A stretch of DNA of 64,000 nucleotides, taken from Demequina sp. NBRC 110052 (GTDB taxonomy: Bacteria; Actinomycetota; Actinomycetes; Actinomycetales; Demequinaceae). Below, in pieces: positions 20,145 to 27,904 of the stretch (position 1 is the first letter of the stretch; each line of letters starts with the position of its first letter). The DNA lies in assembly GCF_002090075.1 (NCBI RefSeq), contig NZ_BBRI01000002.1, forward strand, positions 744,001 through 808,000. The letters run 5' to 3'. The position numbers and the translations under genes were made by a program. The notes under the pieces are model-generated. The model did no database searches. It saw nothing but the letters and a program-made list of their open reading frames with translations, and had not been told where the DNA came from.

Positions 20145-20165
20145 AGTGTGAACCACTCTCAGATC

Positions 20166-20213
20166 CGACACCCCGCGATCCCGACCAGCATCGGTCGAGA
20201 TCGCGGGGTGTCG
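20166..20213. terminator. Very long perfect hairpin after pgi
   Basis: CGACACCCCGCGATC (20166-20180) is the exact reverse complement of 20199-20213, and CGACC (20182-20186) pairs with GGTCG (20193-20197) further in. The 20-bp stem has only single-base interruptions and no U-run. A second terminator insulating pgi from the MerR-controlled promoter downstream is the simplest reading. Confidence 0.6.
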
Positions 20214-20262
20214 CGCGTCGGCTCGGTTCGCACTGTTGGGGTACTCAGGCCCATTGGCCGGC

Positions 20263-20293
20263 TTGACCTGGAGCGCGCTCCAGGGTCTTCACT
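20263..20293 (+). promoter_or_regulatory. MerR-type promoter/operator
   Basis: A -35 TTGACC (20263-20268) runs into the perfect 18-bp palindrome CCTGGAGCGCGCTCCAGG (20267-20284). With the 19-bp spacing that MerR regulators require, the -10 falls at TTCACT (20288-20293), which puts transcription start at or next to the ATG at 20300. The MerR gene is the second gene of the unit, so the system is probably self-controlled. Confidence 0.75.
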
Positions 20294-20299
20294 GGCGGC

Positions 20300-21247
20300 A
20301 TGGACACCACCTTCACAGGACAGATCGCGCTCGGCGCGATGTACTTCGGCACCCGGCAGAGCCGGGACGAATCGTTCGCGATCCTCGATCGTTTCGCCGA
20401 GCTCGGCGGACGCTGGCTCGACACCTCCGACAACTACAGCTTCTGGGAGAGCGAGACCGGCCACGGCGGAGCGAGCGAGCGCATGCTCGGAGACTGGTTC
20501 GCCGCCAACCCCGGCGCCCGGGAGCGCATGTGGATCTCCACCAAGCTGGGCGCCGAACCGCTCGTCGCAGGCCGCTGGCCCGAAACGATGGAAGGACTCT
20601 CGCGGGACGCGGTCGAGCGGGCGCTCGCCGGATCGCTGGAACGCCTCGGCACCGACCACGTCGACCTGCTGTGGGCGCACGTCGAGGACCGCGCGACGCC
20701 GCTGGACGAACAGGTCGAGGCGCTCGGCGCGACCGTCGCGGACGGGCGCGTGGGCCGGCTCGGCGCCTCCAACCACGCGACCTGGCGCGTCGAACGCGCC
20801 CGTGCCATCGCATCGGGCATGGGCCTCGCCGGCTACAGCGCGCTGCAGCTCCGTCACACCTACCTGCAGCCGGTGCCGTTCGTGCCGCTCGTGGAAGGCG
20901 GGCACGTGACGGCCTCGCCAGAGGCCCTCGACTATGCGCGAGTGGAGGAGCTGGGCCTGTGGGCGTACAGCACCCTCCTCAGCGGCGCCTACGCCCGCGA
21001 CGATAGGCCACTCCAGGAGGCCTACGTGCACGGGGACACGACGAGGCGCCTCGCCGCGCTCGACGCGGTCGCCAGAGATGTGGGAGCCACGCGCAACCAG
21101 GTGGTGCTGGCCTGGCTGCTCCAGAACGATCCCGCTGTCACGCCCATCGTCGGGGTCTCCTCCATCGCCCAGTTGGACGAGATGATGGCATCCCGCGAAC
21201 TGACCCTCGACGACGATGCCCGAGCCATGCTGGACTTGGCCTCATGA
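20300..21247 (+). CDS. Aldo/keto reductase
   Basis: The NADPH-dependent oxidoreductase has the AKR catalytic tetrad: Asp41 and Tyr46 (WLDTSDNY), Lys82 (ISTKLG) and His127 (LWAHVED). The C-terminal cofactor region has NQVVLAWLLQND and GVSSIAQLDE. It is 315 aa, as expected. The substrate is unknown. No ribosome site precedes the ATG; the MerR-type promoter just upstream implies a leaderless mRNA. Its stop overlaps the MerR start by 4 nt (ATGA), so the two are translated from one message. Induction by whatever the MerR protein senses, possibly an electrophile or aldehyde, is an inference. Confidence 0.9.
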   Translation: MDTTFTGQIALGAMYFGTRQSRDESFAILDRFAELGGRWLDTSDNYSFWESETGHGGASERMLGDWFAANPGARERMWISTKLGAEPLVAGRWPETMEGLSRDAVERALAGSLERLGTDHVDLLWAHVEDRATPLDEQVEALGATVADGRVGRLGASNHATWRVERARAIASGMGLAGYSALQLRHTYLQPVPFVPLVEGGHVTASPEALDYARVEELGLWAYSTLLSGAYARDDRPLQEAYVHGDTTRRLAALDAVARDVGATRNQVVLAWLLQNDPAVTPIVGVSSIAQLDEMMASRELTLDDDARAMLDLAS

Positions 21248-21612
21248 CAGTCATCCAGGGCAGCAGCATCGGCGAGGCCGCCGACGCCACCGGGCTCACC
21301 GAGGACGCGCTGCGCTACTACGAGCGAGAGGGGCTCGTGGGTCCGATCGCGCGGGACGCCTTCGGACACCGGCGCTACACGGAGCAGGACCTCGCGTGGA
21401 TCGGCATCGTCACGTGCTTGCGCGACGCCGGGCTCGGCATCGCCGACCTCCGCAGGTTCACGACGCTGCTCCATGCGGACGGCGAACCGACCGAGCGTGC
21501 GACCTTCCTGCTCCGCCGGCGAGCGGAACTCGTGCGACAGCGCGAGTCGCTGGACGCGGCCATCACAGTGCTCGACGGCAAGATCGCCTACTACGGCGCC
21601 GACGGTGCCTAG
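21244..21612 (+). CDS. MerR family transcriptional regulator
   Basis: The 122-aa protein has the MerR winged-helix domain: IGEAADATGLTEDALRYYER, EGLVGPIARDAFGHRRYTEQDLAW, then the dimerisation coiled coil (about residues 80-113). There are no C-terminal cysteines for metal binding and no B12-type light-sensing domain, so it is neither a typical metal sensor nor LitR-like. It should act on the palindrome at 20267-20284 upstream of its own operon. It overlaps the aldo/keto reductase by 4 nt. The heliorhodopsin gene follows 82 bp later on the same strand. Confidence 0.9.
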   Translation: MTVIQGSSIGEAADATGLTEDALRYYEREGLVGPIARDAFGHRRYTEQDLAWIGIVTCLRDAGLGIADLRRFTTLLHADGEPTERATFLLRRRAELVRQRESLDAAITVLDGKIAYYGADGA

Positions 21613-21694
21613 CCCTGCCGCCTGGGGAGTCCCGCGCGAGGCGAACAGGTTGCCCCTCACAGCACCGTTCACCGTCGAACGCTGAGGAGGCACC

Positions 21695-22453
21695 GTGGAC
21701 ACGGCACTGGCACGACTGAGGCCCTTCAACCTGATCGCAGGCCTGCTGCACCTGGCGTCTTTCGTCGGGATCCTGATCCTCGCCAACGACGCCTCGCTCC
21801 CCGTACGCGCGACCTACCTCAACGGGCCGCCCGGCTCGGACGCCTTCGGGGACCCGGTCACCCTGTTCTCGATCAACATCGCACACGCCGTCGCAGGCTT
21901 CCTGCTGCTGTCCGCGATCTTCCACTTCTTGGTGATCTCGCCGGTGTTCTTCCCCCGCTACACCGCGGGTCTCAAGCAGAACCGCAACACGTTCCGCTGG
22001 GTCGAGTACTCGCTGTCGTCGTCGATCATGATCGTGCTGATCCTGCAGCTGAACGGCATCGCCGACTACGCCGCTCTCGCGGGACTGTTCGCCGTGAACG
22101 CCAGCATGATCCTGTTCGGCTGGCTGCAGGAGCGCTACGCGACGCCCGGAGACGGCGACCTGCTGCCGTTCATCTTCGGCAGCATGGTCGGGATCGTGCC
22201 GTGGCTGATCATCGCGATCAACCTCATCGGCCCCGGCAATACGAGCGACGTGACGGTGCCCGGCTTCGTGTGGGGCATCATCGTGTCGCTGTTCGTCTTC
22301 TTCAACGCTTTCGCGGTGGTCCAATGGCTGCAGTACCGCGCCAAGGGCAAGTGGGCCGACTATCTACGCGGCGAGCGCGCCTACATCGTGCTCAGTCTCG
22401 TCGCCAAGACCGCCCTCGCATGGCAGGTCTTCTCGGGAGCGCTCGCCGCGTAG
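21695..22453 (+). CDS. Heliorhodopsin
   Basis: This is a retinal-binding seven-helix membrane protein of the heliorhodopsin family, which is inverted in the membrane relative to type-1 rhodopsins. The 252-aa protein has the family hallmarks: NTFRWVEYSLSSSIMI in helix 3 with the counterion Glu104, and SLVAKTALAWQVF in helix 7 with the Schiff-base Lys238. His19 and His77 match the conserved histidines near the counterion. GTG 21695 has GAGGAGG just upstream. Family function is debated; no ion pumping is expected. It follows the aldo/keto reductase-MerR pair and converges on deoD, 13 bp away. No retinal biosynthesis gene is in the window. Confidence 0.95.
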   Translation: MDTALARLRPFNLIAGLLHLASFVGILILANDASLPVRATYLNGPPGSDAFGDPVTLFSINIAHAVAGFLLLSAIFHFLVISPVFFPRYTAGLKQNRNTFRWVEYSLSSSIMIVLILQLNGIADYAALAGLFAVNASMILFGWLQERYATPGDGDLLPFIFGSMVGIVPWLIIAINLIGPGNTSDVTVPGFVWGIIVSLFVFFNAFAVVQWLQYRAKGKWADYLRGERAYIVLSLVAKTALAWQVFSGALAA

Positions 22454-22466
22454 CGGCACACCGCCG

Positions 22467-23177
22467 TCAGGCGCGCGTCAGCGCTCCGAGAGCGACGGAG
22501 ACCATGCCTGCGAACGTCTTCTCGCGATCGTCGGCGTCGAGGAACTCGCCGCGCACCACGTGGTCGGACACGGTGCCGATCATGAGCGCCTCGACACCCT
22601 CGGCTGCTGCCACGGCGTAGAGCCCCGCGGCCTCCATCTCCACCGCGAGGGTGCCGTAGGCCGCGAGGCGCGGCACGAGCGTCTCGTCGGGCTGGTAGAA
22701 CGCATCGGACGTGAGCACAGGGCCCACGCGCAGAGGCGTGCCCGAAGCGTCGGCATGCTCGGCGGCCGCACGCAGCAGCGCGAACGACGGCGCATGCGAG
22801 TAGTGCACTCCCGGAAGACGGTGCGCGGTCATCGCTGAGTCGGTGTGCGCCGCAGAGGCTGCGACCACGTCGCCCAGCTGCAGGTCCTCGTGGATGCCAC
22901 CCACCGTTCCCACGCGCACGAGCCGCTTCACGCCGTAGTGGCGGATCAGCTCTGTCGTGTAGATGGTGGCGGACGGCATGCCCATCCCCGTTGCCATGAC
23001 GGACATCGGCCGGCCCTGGTAGGTGCCGGTGTACCCGAGGATGCCGCGCACCTCTGTCACGAGTTCGGCGCCGTCAAGGAACGTCTCGGCGATGCGGGTG
23101 GCGCGGCGCGGGTCGCCGGGAAGCAGGACGTCGGGGGCGAAGGCGCCGTCAGGCGCGGAGATGTGCGGAGTAGGCAT
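22467..23177 (-). CDS. deoD: Purine nucleoside phosphorylase, DeoD type
   Basis: This enzyme splits purine (deoxy)nucleosides with phosphate, releasing free bases that can feed the guanine deaminase/xanthine dehydrogenase route. The 236-aa protein has the phosphate-binding GDPRRA, the GMGMPS loop, RVGTVGGI, the nucleoside-binding VEMEAAGLY, and GTVSDHVVRGE with the catalytic Asp. Length and motifs match hexameric DeoD and not trimeric PNP. It begins MPTPHISAPDG, as such enzymes often do. Monocistronic; convergent with heliorhodopsin. Confidence 0.95.
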   Translation of the reverse strand: MPTPHISAPDGAFAPDVLLPGDPRRATRIAETFLDGAELVTEVRGILGYTGTYQGRPMSVMATGMGMPSATIYTTELIRHYGVKRLVRVGTVGGIHEDLQLGDVVAASAAHTDSAMTAHRLPGVHYSHAPSFALLRAAAEHADASGTPLRVGPVLTSDAFYQPDETLVPRLAAYGTLAVEMEAAGLYAVAAAEGVEALMIGTVSDHVVRGEFLDADDREKTFAGMVSVALGALTRA

Positions 23178-23218
23178 GGCCCGAGCCTACGTCCCGCAGA
23201 TGACGCTCAGATGTCGGA

Positions 23219-23872
23219 TCAGGCCTCGAGCACCGCAGCCTCGGCGTGCTCCTTGGAGCGCTGCAGCGCGGTCTCGAACACCTCGGTGGGTTGCGCACCG
23301 GAGACGGCGAAGGCCCGGTCGAACACGAAGAACGGCACACCACTCGCACCGAGTGCGGCCGCCTCGTCGATGTCGGCCTGGACCGCAGCGTCGTACTCGT
23401 CGGTGGCAAGCATCGCCCGCACCGCCTCGGCGTCAAGCCCCACCTCGGCCGCGAGGGAAGCGAGCACGGAGGCGTCGTCCACGACGGCACCCTCGGTGAA
23501 CTGCGCGCGGAGCAGTCGATCCTTCATCGCGTCGCCGAGACCGTGCCCCTGTGCCATGTGCAGCACACGGTGCGCGTCGCGCGTGTTCGCCTGGATGTAG
23601 GAATCGAAGTTGTACTCGAGCCCCTCCTCGGCGCCCAGGTCGATGAGCCGCTGGTTCATCTGCTGGATCTGCTCGGGCGGGGCGTTGAACTTCTTCGCGA
23701 GCGCCTCTGCGTGGGGAGTGTGCTCGCCGTGCGGGATCGACGGGTCGAGCTGGAAGCTCTTCCACGTGATGGACACCGCGCCGTCGAAGCCGTCGATCGC
23801 GTTCTCGAGGCGACGCTTGCCCAGGTAGCACCACGGGCACGCGACATCGGACCAGACTTCGACAGAGATCAT
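23219..23872 (-). CDS. DsbA family oxidoreductase (FrnE-like)
   Basis: The 217-aa protein has a thioredoxin fold with the active site C12-P-W-C15 (EVWSDVACPWCYLGKRRLE) and a long helical insertion. GVPFFVFDRAFAVSGAQP supplies the cis-Pro and last strand typical of FrnE/2-hydroxychromene isomerase-like DsbA proteins. There is no signal peptide, so it is cytoplasmic. GGAAGG precedes ATG 23872; the longer frame to 24016 crosses a hairpin and is rejected. FrnE proteins elsewhere have roles in redox stress; the substrate here is unknown. Confidence 0.88.
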   Translation of the reverse strand: MISVEVWSDVACPWCYLGKRRLENAIDGFDGAVSITWKSFQLDPSIPHGEHTPHAEALAKKFNAPPEQIQQMNQRLIDLGAEEGLEYNFDSYIQANTRDAHRVLHMAQGHGLGDAMKDRLLRAQFTEGAVVDDASVLASLAAEVGLDAEAVRAMLATDEYDAAVQADIDEAAALGASGVPFFVFDRAFAVSGAQPTEVFETALQRSKEHAEAAVLEA

Positions 23873-23958
23873 GGGGTTCCTTCCAGGATGCGGGGCGCGC
23901 ACGGGGCGGCTCTCGCCAGGCCGACGCGCGTCACGCTGATCACGAGGATCGTGCAATG

Positions 23959-23994
23959 AAAGAGGATTCGCCCGGGGACTGGCGAACCCTCTTT
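23959..23994 (-). terminator. Hairpin between the uraD-uraH operon and the FrnE-like gene
   Basis: The arms 23959-23972 and 23981-23994 (minus strand AAAGAGGGTTCGCC and its partner) pair over 14 bp with one mismatch and an 8-nt loop. On the minus strand it is followed by CATTGCACG. It probably ends the uraD-uraH-membrane protein transcript before the FrnE-like gene. Confidence 0.65.
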
Positions 23995-24043
23995 CGCCAC
24001 CAACGAACCTTCCCACCGGGGTATTCCCGCGCGCTCAGAGAAG

Positions 24044-24403
24044 TCAGAGGAGATCCCGACGCGGCGGCTGCTCACCTTCCTGCACCTCGAATGCGGGATG
24101 GCGCCGCTGCTCTGGTTGCGCCGCTGGCGGCTCGGAGTCAGGCAGGGCATGCGGGCCGACGGCACTCACCACAAGCCGGTACGCGAGCGCGAGCAGCCCG
24201 ATGCTGACCATCGCTCGGAACACGAAGATGAACGCGAAAGCGTTGCGCGCCTCGGGGATGTCCTCGGTGGCGTAGCTCACGACGAAGTTGATCCACCACA
24301 GCACCACGGCTGCCACGATCACGCCTGCCCAGATCACGCGGCGCCGGGCGCGCGGCTCGGACGGCATGCGCCACCGCACTCGCCAGTCGCGGTCCACGCG
24401 CAT
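24044..24403 (-). CDS. Membrane protein with two TM segments, in the uraD-uraH operon
   Basis: The 119-aa product has a basic N-terminus (RWRMPSEPRARRR), two hydrophobic helices (about 23-43 and 57-80) and a polar tail rich in Pro/Gln/Glu. Its ATG lies one base after the uraH stop, so it belongs to the same transcript. I recognise no family and cannot say whether it has a ureide-related role; two-helix proteins of this kind are not known parts of the pathway. Confidence 0.6.
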   Translation of the reverse strand: MRVDRDWRVRWRMPSEPRARRRVIWAGVIVAAVVLWWINFVVSYATEDIPEARNAFAFIFVFRAMVSIGLLALAYRLVVSAVGPHALPDSEPPAAQPEQRRHPAFEVQEGEQPPRRDLL

Positions 24404-24404
24404 G

Positions 24405-24740
24405 TCAGCTCCCGCGATACGTCGAGTACGCGAACGGGCTGAGGAGCAGCGGCACGTGATAGTGGTCGTCGCCGGTGACCTCGAACGCGATCTCCACCTC
24501 GGGGTAGAACGTGGGGACGCTGCGTCGCGCGAAGTAGACGCCGGTGTCGAAGCGCACCTGGTAGACGCCGGGCTCGAGCCGCTCGGGCCCCAGGTCCTTG
24601 ACGCGCCCGTCGGCGTCCGTCAGACCCTGAGCGACGGCTTCCCAGCCCTCGGCGCCTCGGCGCGACAGGGTCACGGCAATGCCCGACGCTGGGGTTCCGG
24701 CGACGGCGTCGAGCACGTGGGTGGTCACATGGCTCACCAT
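24405..24740 (-). CDS. uraH: 5-hydroxyisourate hydrolase (transthyretin-like)
   Basis: This hydrolyses 5-hydroxyisourate, the uricase product, to OHCU. The 111-aa transthyretin-fold protein has HVLDAVAGTPASG at the N-terminus with the catalytic His, LEPGVYQVRFDTGVYF, HYHVPLLLSPFAYSTYRGS, and the C-terminal YRGS signature that separates these hydrolases from transthyretins. The ATG shares one base with the uraD stop (TGATG), so the two are coupled. The start codon region encodes PASG with the same DNA word as the recurring border motif, probably by chance. Confidence 0.95.
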   Translation of the reverse strand: MVSHVTTHVLDAVAGTPASGIAVTLSRRGAEGWEAVAQGLTDADGRVKDLGPERLEPGVYQVRFDTGVYFARRSVPTFYPEVEIAFEVTGDDHYHVPLLLSPFAYSTYRGS

Positions 24741-25216
24741 CAGAACTTCTCCTCGTACGTCGCGCGGAGCCGCAACAGGGCGATGCCGCGCAGCTGGTCC
24801 GCGACCTCGGCGAGCTCGGCCTTCGCGGGGTTCCCGAGCCGGCGTTCGAGCTCGGCGACGATCTCCGCACGCGAGCGCCCGGCGGCGCGGATCAGGAACA
24901 CGCGCCCGAACCTGCGCTCGTACAGCGCGTTGAGGTCGGCAAGGTGCGCGGCGAGCACCTCGTCCTCGTCGGCGGAGGCGGCCTGCTCGGAGGCGGAGAA
25001 CGCGGCCTCGGCGCCAGAACCGGTGGCCTTCTCCCCGATGCGCGGGTGGGCGGCGAGCGCCTCCTCGATCTCCGCTTCGCTGAGCGGGGTCGCGATGGAG
25101 ACGGCGGTGCGCTCCATCTCGAGCATCGAGTCGAAGTCCTGCTCCGCCATCGCATCGGCCCAGCGTGCTACCCGCAGGCAGGCGAGCAACTCCTCACGAT
25201 TCGGCGTCACGGTCAC
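24740..25216 (-). CDS. uraD: OHCU decarboxylase
   Basis: This decarboxylates 2-oxo-4-hydroxy-4-carboxy-5-ureidoimidazoline stereospecifically to S-allantoin, the substrate of the allantoinase at 1.6 kb. The 158-aa all-helical protein has AHPRIGEKATG with the catalytic His, the acidic SASEQAASADEDEVLAAHLADLNALY region compressed from the usual SxxEQ..., and ERRFGRVFLIRAAGRS, matching the family's RFGFPFVI-ARG motif. GTG 25216 has GGGGAG 6 nt before it; the upstream frame is not used. First gene of the uraD-uraH-membrane protein transcript. Confidence 0.92.
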   Translation of the reverse strand: MTVTPNREELLACLRVARWADAMAEQDFDSMLEMERTAVSIATPLSEAEIEEALAAHPRIGEKATGSGAEAAFSASEQAASADEDEVLAAHLADLNALYERRFGRVFLIRAAGRSRAEIVAELERRLGNPAKAELAEVADQLRGIALLRLRATYEEKF

Positions 25217-25273
25217 GGCATCTCCCCTGGTTCGGCGGCTGGCACGCGGCAAGCCTTGCGTACTGTGTCCAGT

Positions 25274-25831
25274 ATGACAACGCACGTGGCCGGAGTAGTG
25301 CTCGCGGCGGGCGACGGCAGCCGCGCGGGGGGTCCCAAGGCTCTGCGGCATGCGCCCGACGGGCGGGCGTGGCTCACGCTCGCAGCCGAGGCTCTGCGGA
25401 CCGCTGGCTGCTCTCCGGTGTTCGTGGTGCTGGGGGCCGAGGCGCAGAGGGCGTTGGCCCTGGTGCCGCAGTGGGCCATGCCGGTGGTCGCCCGCGACTG
25501 GATGGAGGGACAGTCAGCGTCGCTTCGGGCGGCACTGCGGGCGGCAGGAACGACTCCTGCCGACGCGCTCCTCATCACCCTCGTGGACCTTCCCGAGCAG
25601 ACGCCCGACGCTGCACGCCGAGTGCTCGCCGCCGCGCAGGGCACCGCTTCGCTCGCCCGGGCGACGTTCGACGGCGCGCCCGGGCATCCCGTACTGATCG
25701 GCCGGGATCACTGGGCGCCGCTGCGCGAGACCCTGACTGGAGACGAGGGCGCGCGCGCCTACCTGGCCGACCACGGCGTCGGGCTGGTGGACTGCACTGA
25801 CCTGGGCGGCGGGGCGGACGTCGACGACTGA
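25274..25831 (+). CDS. MocA-like molybdenum-cofactor nucleotidyltransferase
   Basis: The 185-aa protein is a MobA/MocA-family NTP transferase: VVLAAGDGSRAGGPKAL is the nucleotide-binding loop, LLITLVDLPEQTPDA the metal-binding segment, and APGHPVLIGRDHW the C-terminal pterin-side motif. MocA attaches CMP to molybdopterin for xanthine-dehydrogenase-type enzymes, which fits the neighbourhood. It is divergent from uraD. There is no ribosome site; TACTGT (25261-25266) sits 7 nt before the ATG, so the mRNA is probably leaderless. Confidence 0.85.
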   Translation: MTTHVAGVVLAAGDGSRAGGPKALRHAPDGRAWLTLAAEALRTAGCSPVFVVLGAEAQRALALVPQWAMPVVARDWMEGQSASLRAALRAAGTTPADALLITLVDLPEQTPDAARRVLAAAQGTASLARATFDGAPGHPVLIGRDHWAPLRETLTGDEGARAYLADHGVGLVDCTDLGGGADVDD

Positions 25832-25856
25832 CCCGGCCACGTCGTCGGGCCGTCTC

Positions 25857-26711
25857 CTACGTGGTCTGCCGCACGGGAATGGCTCGCACCGCGAGGCCCA
25901 TCAGCCACCGCGGCAACGGGCGGCGGCCACGTCCGCGATCCAGCCCCGCGATGGAGGCCATCTCCTCATCGCTGAGCGCGAAGTCGAAGATCGCGATGTT
26001 CTCGGCGATGTGACCGGCGCTAGTGGACTTGGGGATCGCGACGTAGCCGGACTGCACCTGCCAGCGCAGGATGACCTGCGCCACGCTCTTGCCGTACTTG
26101 TCCGCGAGTGCGACGAGGACGGGATCGCGAAGGAGCTCGGGCGAGGCCTTGCCGATCGGCTCCCACGCCTCGGGCACGGTGCCGTCGGCGGCGTGCGCGG
26201 CATCGAGTTCCGGGCGCTGTATGTAGGGGTGACGCTCCACCTGATTCACGGCCGGCGGGACCGAGGCGAAGGAGCGCAGCCGCTCCAGGTCGGACGGGAT
26301 GAAGTTGCTGACGCCGATGGCGCGTGCGCGGCCCGCGGCCACCTCCGGCTCGAGCGCACGCCACGCGGCAGGCCAGTCGCCGTACGGCTGGTGGAGGAGC
26401 ATGAGGTCCACGTAGTCGGTGCCGAGGCGCTCAAGCGACTCACTGAAGGCCACAGGCGTACGCGTTGCCCCGAAGTCACGCACCCAGATCTTGGTGGTGA
26501 GGAAGATCTCCTCGCGAGGCACTCCCGACTCGGCGATCGCGCGACCCACCGCACTCTCGTTTCCGTACACCGCGGCGGTGTCGATGAGGCGGTAGCCGGC
26601 ATCGAGCGCCGTGCGGACGGCACGGATGCAGTCCTCGGCCCGGGTGACGCGATAGACGCCGAGGCCCAGCATCGGCATCTCGACGCCGTTGTTCAGCGTG
26701 ACGGTCTCCAT
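25857..26711 (-). CDS. Aldo/keto reductase (2,5-diketo-D-gluconate reductase-like)
   Basis: The 284-aa protein has a full AKR tetrad: Asp44 and Tyr49 (LIDTAAVYGNE), Lys74 (LTTKIW), His107 (LLHQPYGDW). GVSNFIPSDLERL and PAVNQVERHPYIQ are typical of the AKR5 group, and IPKSTSAGHIAENI is the NADPH phosphate-binding segment. The substrate cannot be told. It converges on the MocA-like gene and stands alone on the minus strand, 39 bp downstream of the HNH nuclease stop. Confidence 0.92.
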   Translation of the reverse strand: METVTLNNGVEMPMLGLGVYRVTRAEDCIRAVRTALDAGYRLIDTAAVYGNESAVGRAIAESGVPREEIFLTTKIWVRDFGATRTPVAFSESLERLGTDYVDLMLLHQPYGDWPAAWRALEPEVAAGRARAIGVSNFIPSDLERLRSFASVPPAVNQVERHPYIQRPELDAAHAADGTVPEAWEPIGKASPELLRDPVLVALADKYGKSVAQVILRWQVQSGYVAIPKSTSAGHIAENIAIFDFALSDEEMASIAGLDRGRGRRPLPRWLMGLAVRAIPVRQTT

Positions 26712-26750
26712 GTGTTCTCTCCTCGTGGCTGGCGGGCCGGGCGCGCGAAC

Positions 26751-27494
26751 TCAGCGCCCCACGTTGTCAGCAACGATGGGCTGCGCGCCAAAATTCGGCA
26801 GCGGCTCGTCGGGGCACGTGTCGAGCACATCGAGCATCGCGTCGAGCTCGGCCTGCGTGACCCACACGTCGTACTTGGTCTTCACCGCCACCTGGCGCGC
26901 GACGTACTCGCAGCGATAGGTGCGGTCCGGCGGGAGCCACGTCGCAGCGTCGGAGTCTCCCTTGGCGCGGTTCTCTGCGGCGGAGACGGGCTCGAGGTTG
27001 AGAGGGTCGTTCGCGAACGCGACGCGCTGGGCGTACTCCCACTGCGCGGCGCCCTTCTGCCAGGCATCCGAGAGCGCGACCAGGTGGTCGATGTCCACCT
27101 CGCTCGCGCCCCCGCGCTCGAACACGATCAGCTCGCCCGTGAACGGGTCGTCGAGCGTGCCGCTGAGGACGACGCAGTCCCCGTCCATCACGAGCGCGGT
27201 CAGCCGCAGCGCGAGCTCGTCGTTGCGGGTGTCGCAGCCGTTGCGGTCCACATCCACCCAGCCCGAACCGAACTCGTCGCGCTCGTAGCCGGTCTTCGCC
27301 GCACGGCCCTTGACGGTCAGGTCCAGAGCCGCCGCATGTGCCGTGCCGTAGGCCGTGGGAGGCTTGGGTTCTGACTGCTCGGCATTGCGCGTCCACGCCT
27401 GGATCGACCCCAATACCAGGACTATCGCGATCACCGGCAGCGCGATCGCCCTGACGTTGCCTCCCGGGCCGCGCGCCATGCGCCGTCGTGCCAC
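26751..27494 (-). CDS. Secreted HNH-type nuclease (DUF1524 family)
   Basis: The 247-aa protein has an N-terminal hydrophobic segment (about residues 14-33) after a basic start, acting as signal or anchor, then a GmrSD C-terminal/DUF1524-type HNH fold: VDIDHLVALSDAW (Asp136, His137), FANDPLNLEPVSAAENRAKGD (Asn166, Asn175, Lys178) and TYRCEYVARQVAVKTKY. Such exported single-domain proteins are common in actinobacteria and probably degrade extracellular nucleic acids. It has no specificity domain of a Type IV restriction enzyme. Start ATG 27494; an ATG five codons later is equally possible. Confidence 0.85.
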   Translation of the reverse strand: MARRRMARGPGGNVRAIALPVIAIVLVLGSIQAWTRNAEQSEPKPPTAYGTAHAAALDLTVKGRAAKTGYERDEFGSGWVDVDRNGCDTRNDELALRLTALVMDGDCVVLSGTLDDPFTGELIVFERGGASEVDIDHLVALSDAWQKGAAQWEYAQRVAFANDPLNLEPVSAAENRAKGDSDAATWLPPDRTYRCEYVARQVAVKTKYDVWVTQAELDAMLDVLDTCPDEPLPNFGAQPIVADNVGR

Positions 27495-27524
27495 GCTCGC
27501 CTCCCGGGGTCAGTATCGGCATCG

Positions 27525-27541
27525 CATGTCCGACGCTCGGG
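27525..27541 (+). repeat. Recurring gene-border motif, copy 4
   Basis: CATGTCCGACGCTCGGG, two or three mismatches from the identical pair at 1536 and 8705, in the divergent gap between the HNH nuclease and the small membrane protein. Confidence 0.35.
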
Positions 27542-27679
27542 CCCGATTCTCCCCCGCGCCGCCTCACGCTCGGGGAGGGCACGCCGCCTTGATCCCCAGT
27601 CCCGCGCCTTGCGATGACGGCGCGGGTAGGCTCGCCCGCATCGGCGTCACCGTGGACGCCCCTGCGAGTGGAGGTCGCG

Positions 27680-27904
27680 ATGGCGAAGTGGAGCACCGGC
27701 GAGAAGGGCATCGCATGGCTGGGGGTCGGCATCGCGCTCATCGTCGTCGCACCCGTGGGCTTCGACGGCGCGTGGACCGGCGTCGCGGTCGTGCTCGGCG
27801 CGATCGCTCTCGCCTATGGCGGCTGGCTCGCGTGGACCGGAATGCGCAAGGACAAGGACGACGCACCCGGCTCCGACGACGAGCCGACGACGCCGGAGAG
27901 CTAG
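27680..27904 (+). CDS. Small membrane protein, two TM segments
   Basis: The 74-aa protein has two helices (about 11-29 and 33-51) and an acidic tail (GSDDEPTTPES). GGAGG precedes ATG 27680 by 6 nt, which rejects the longer frame to 27614. No family is recognised. Its TAG and the phzF-like stop overlap in CTAG. Confidence 0.6.
   Translation: MAKWSTGEKGIAWLGVGIALIVVAPVGFDGAWTGVAVVLGAIALAYGGWLAWTGMRKDKDDAPGSDDEPTTPES

Noticed and set aside
24678-24695. Copy of the recurring border motif inside uraH
   Set aside because: Here the bases encode a normal Thr-Pro-Ala-Ser-Gly stretch of the enzyme, so the match is better explained by codon use.
26751-27494. HNH/DUF1524 protein as a Type IV restriction or defence enzyme
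   Set aside because: It has a signal or anchor segment and lacks the DUF262 partner domain of GmrSD, so an exported nuclease is likelier.
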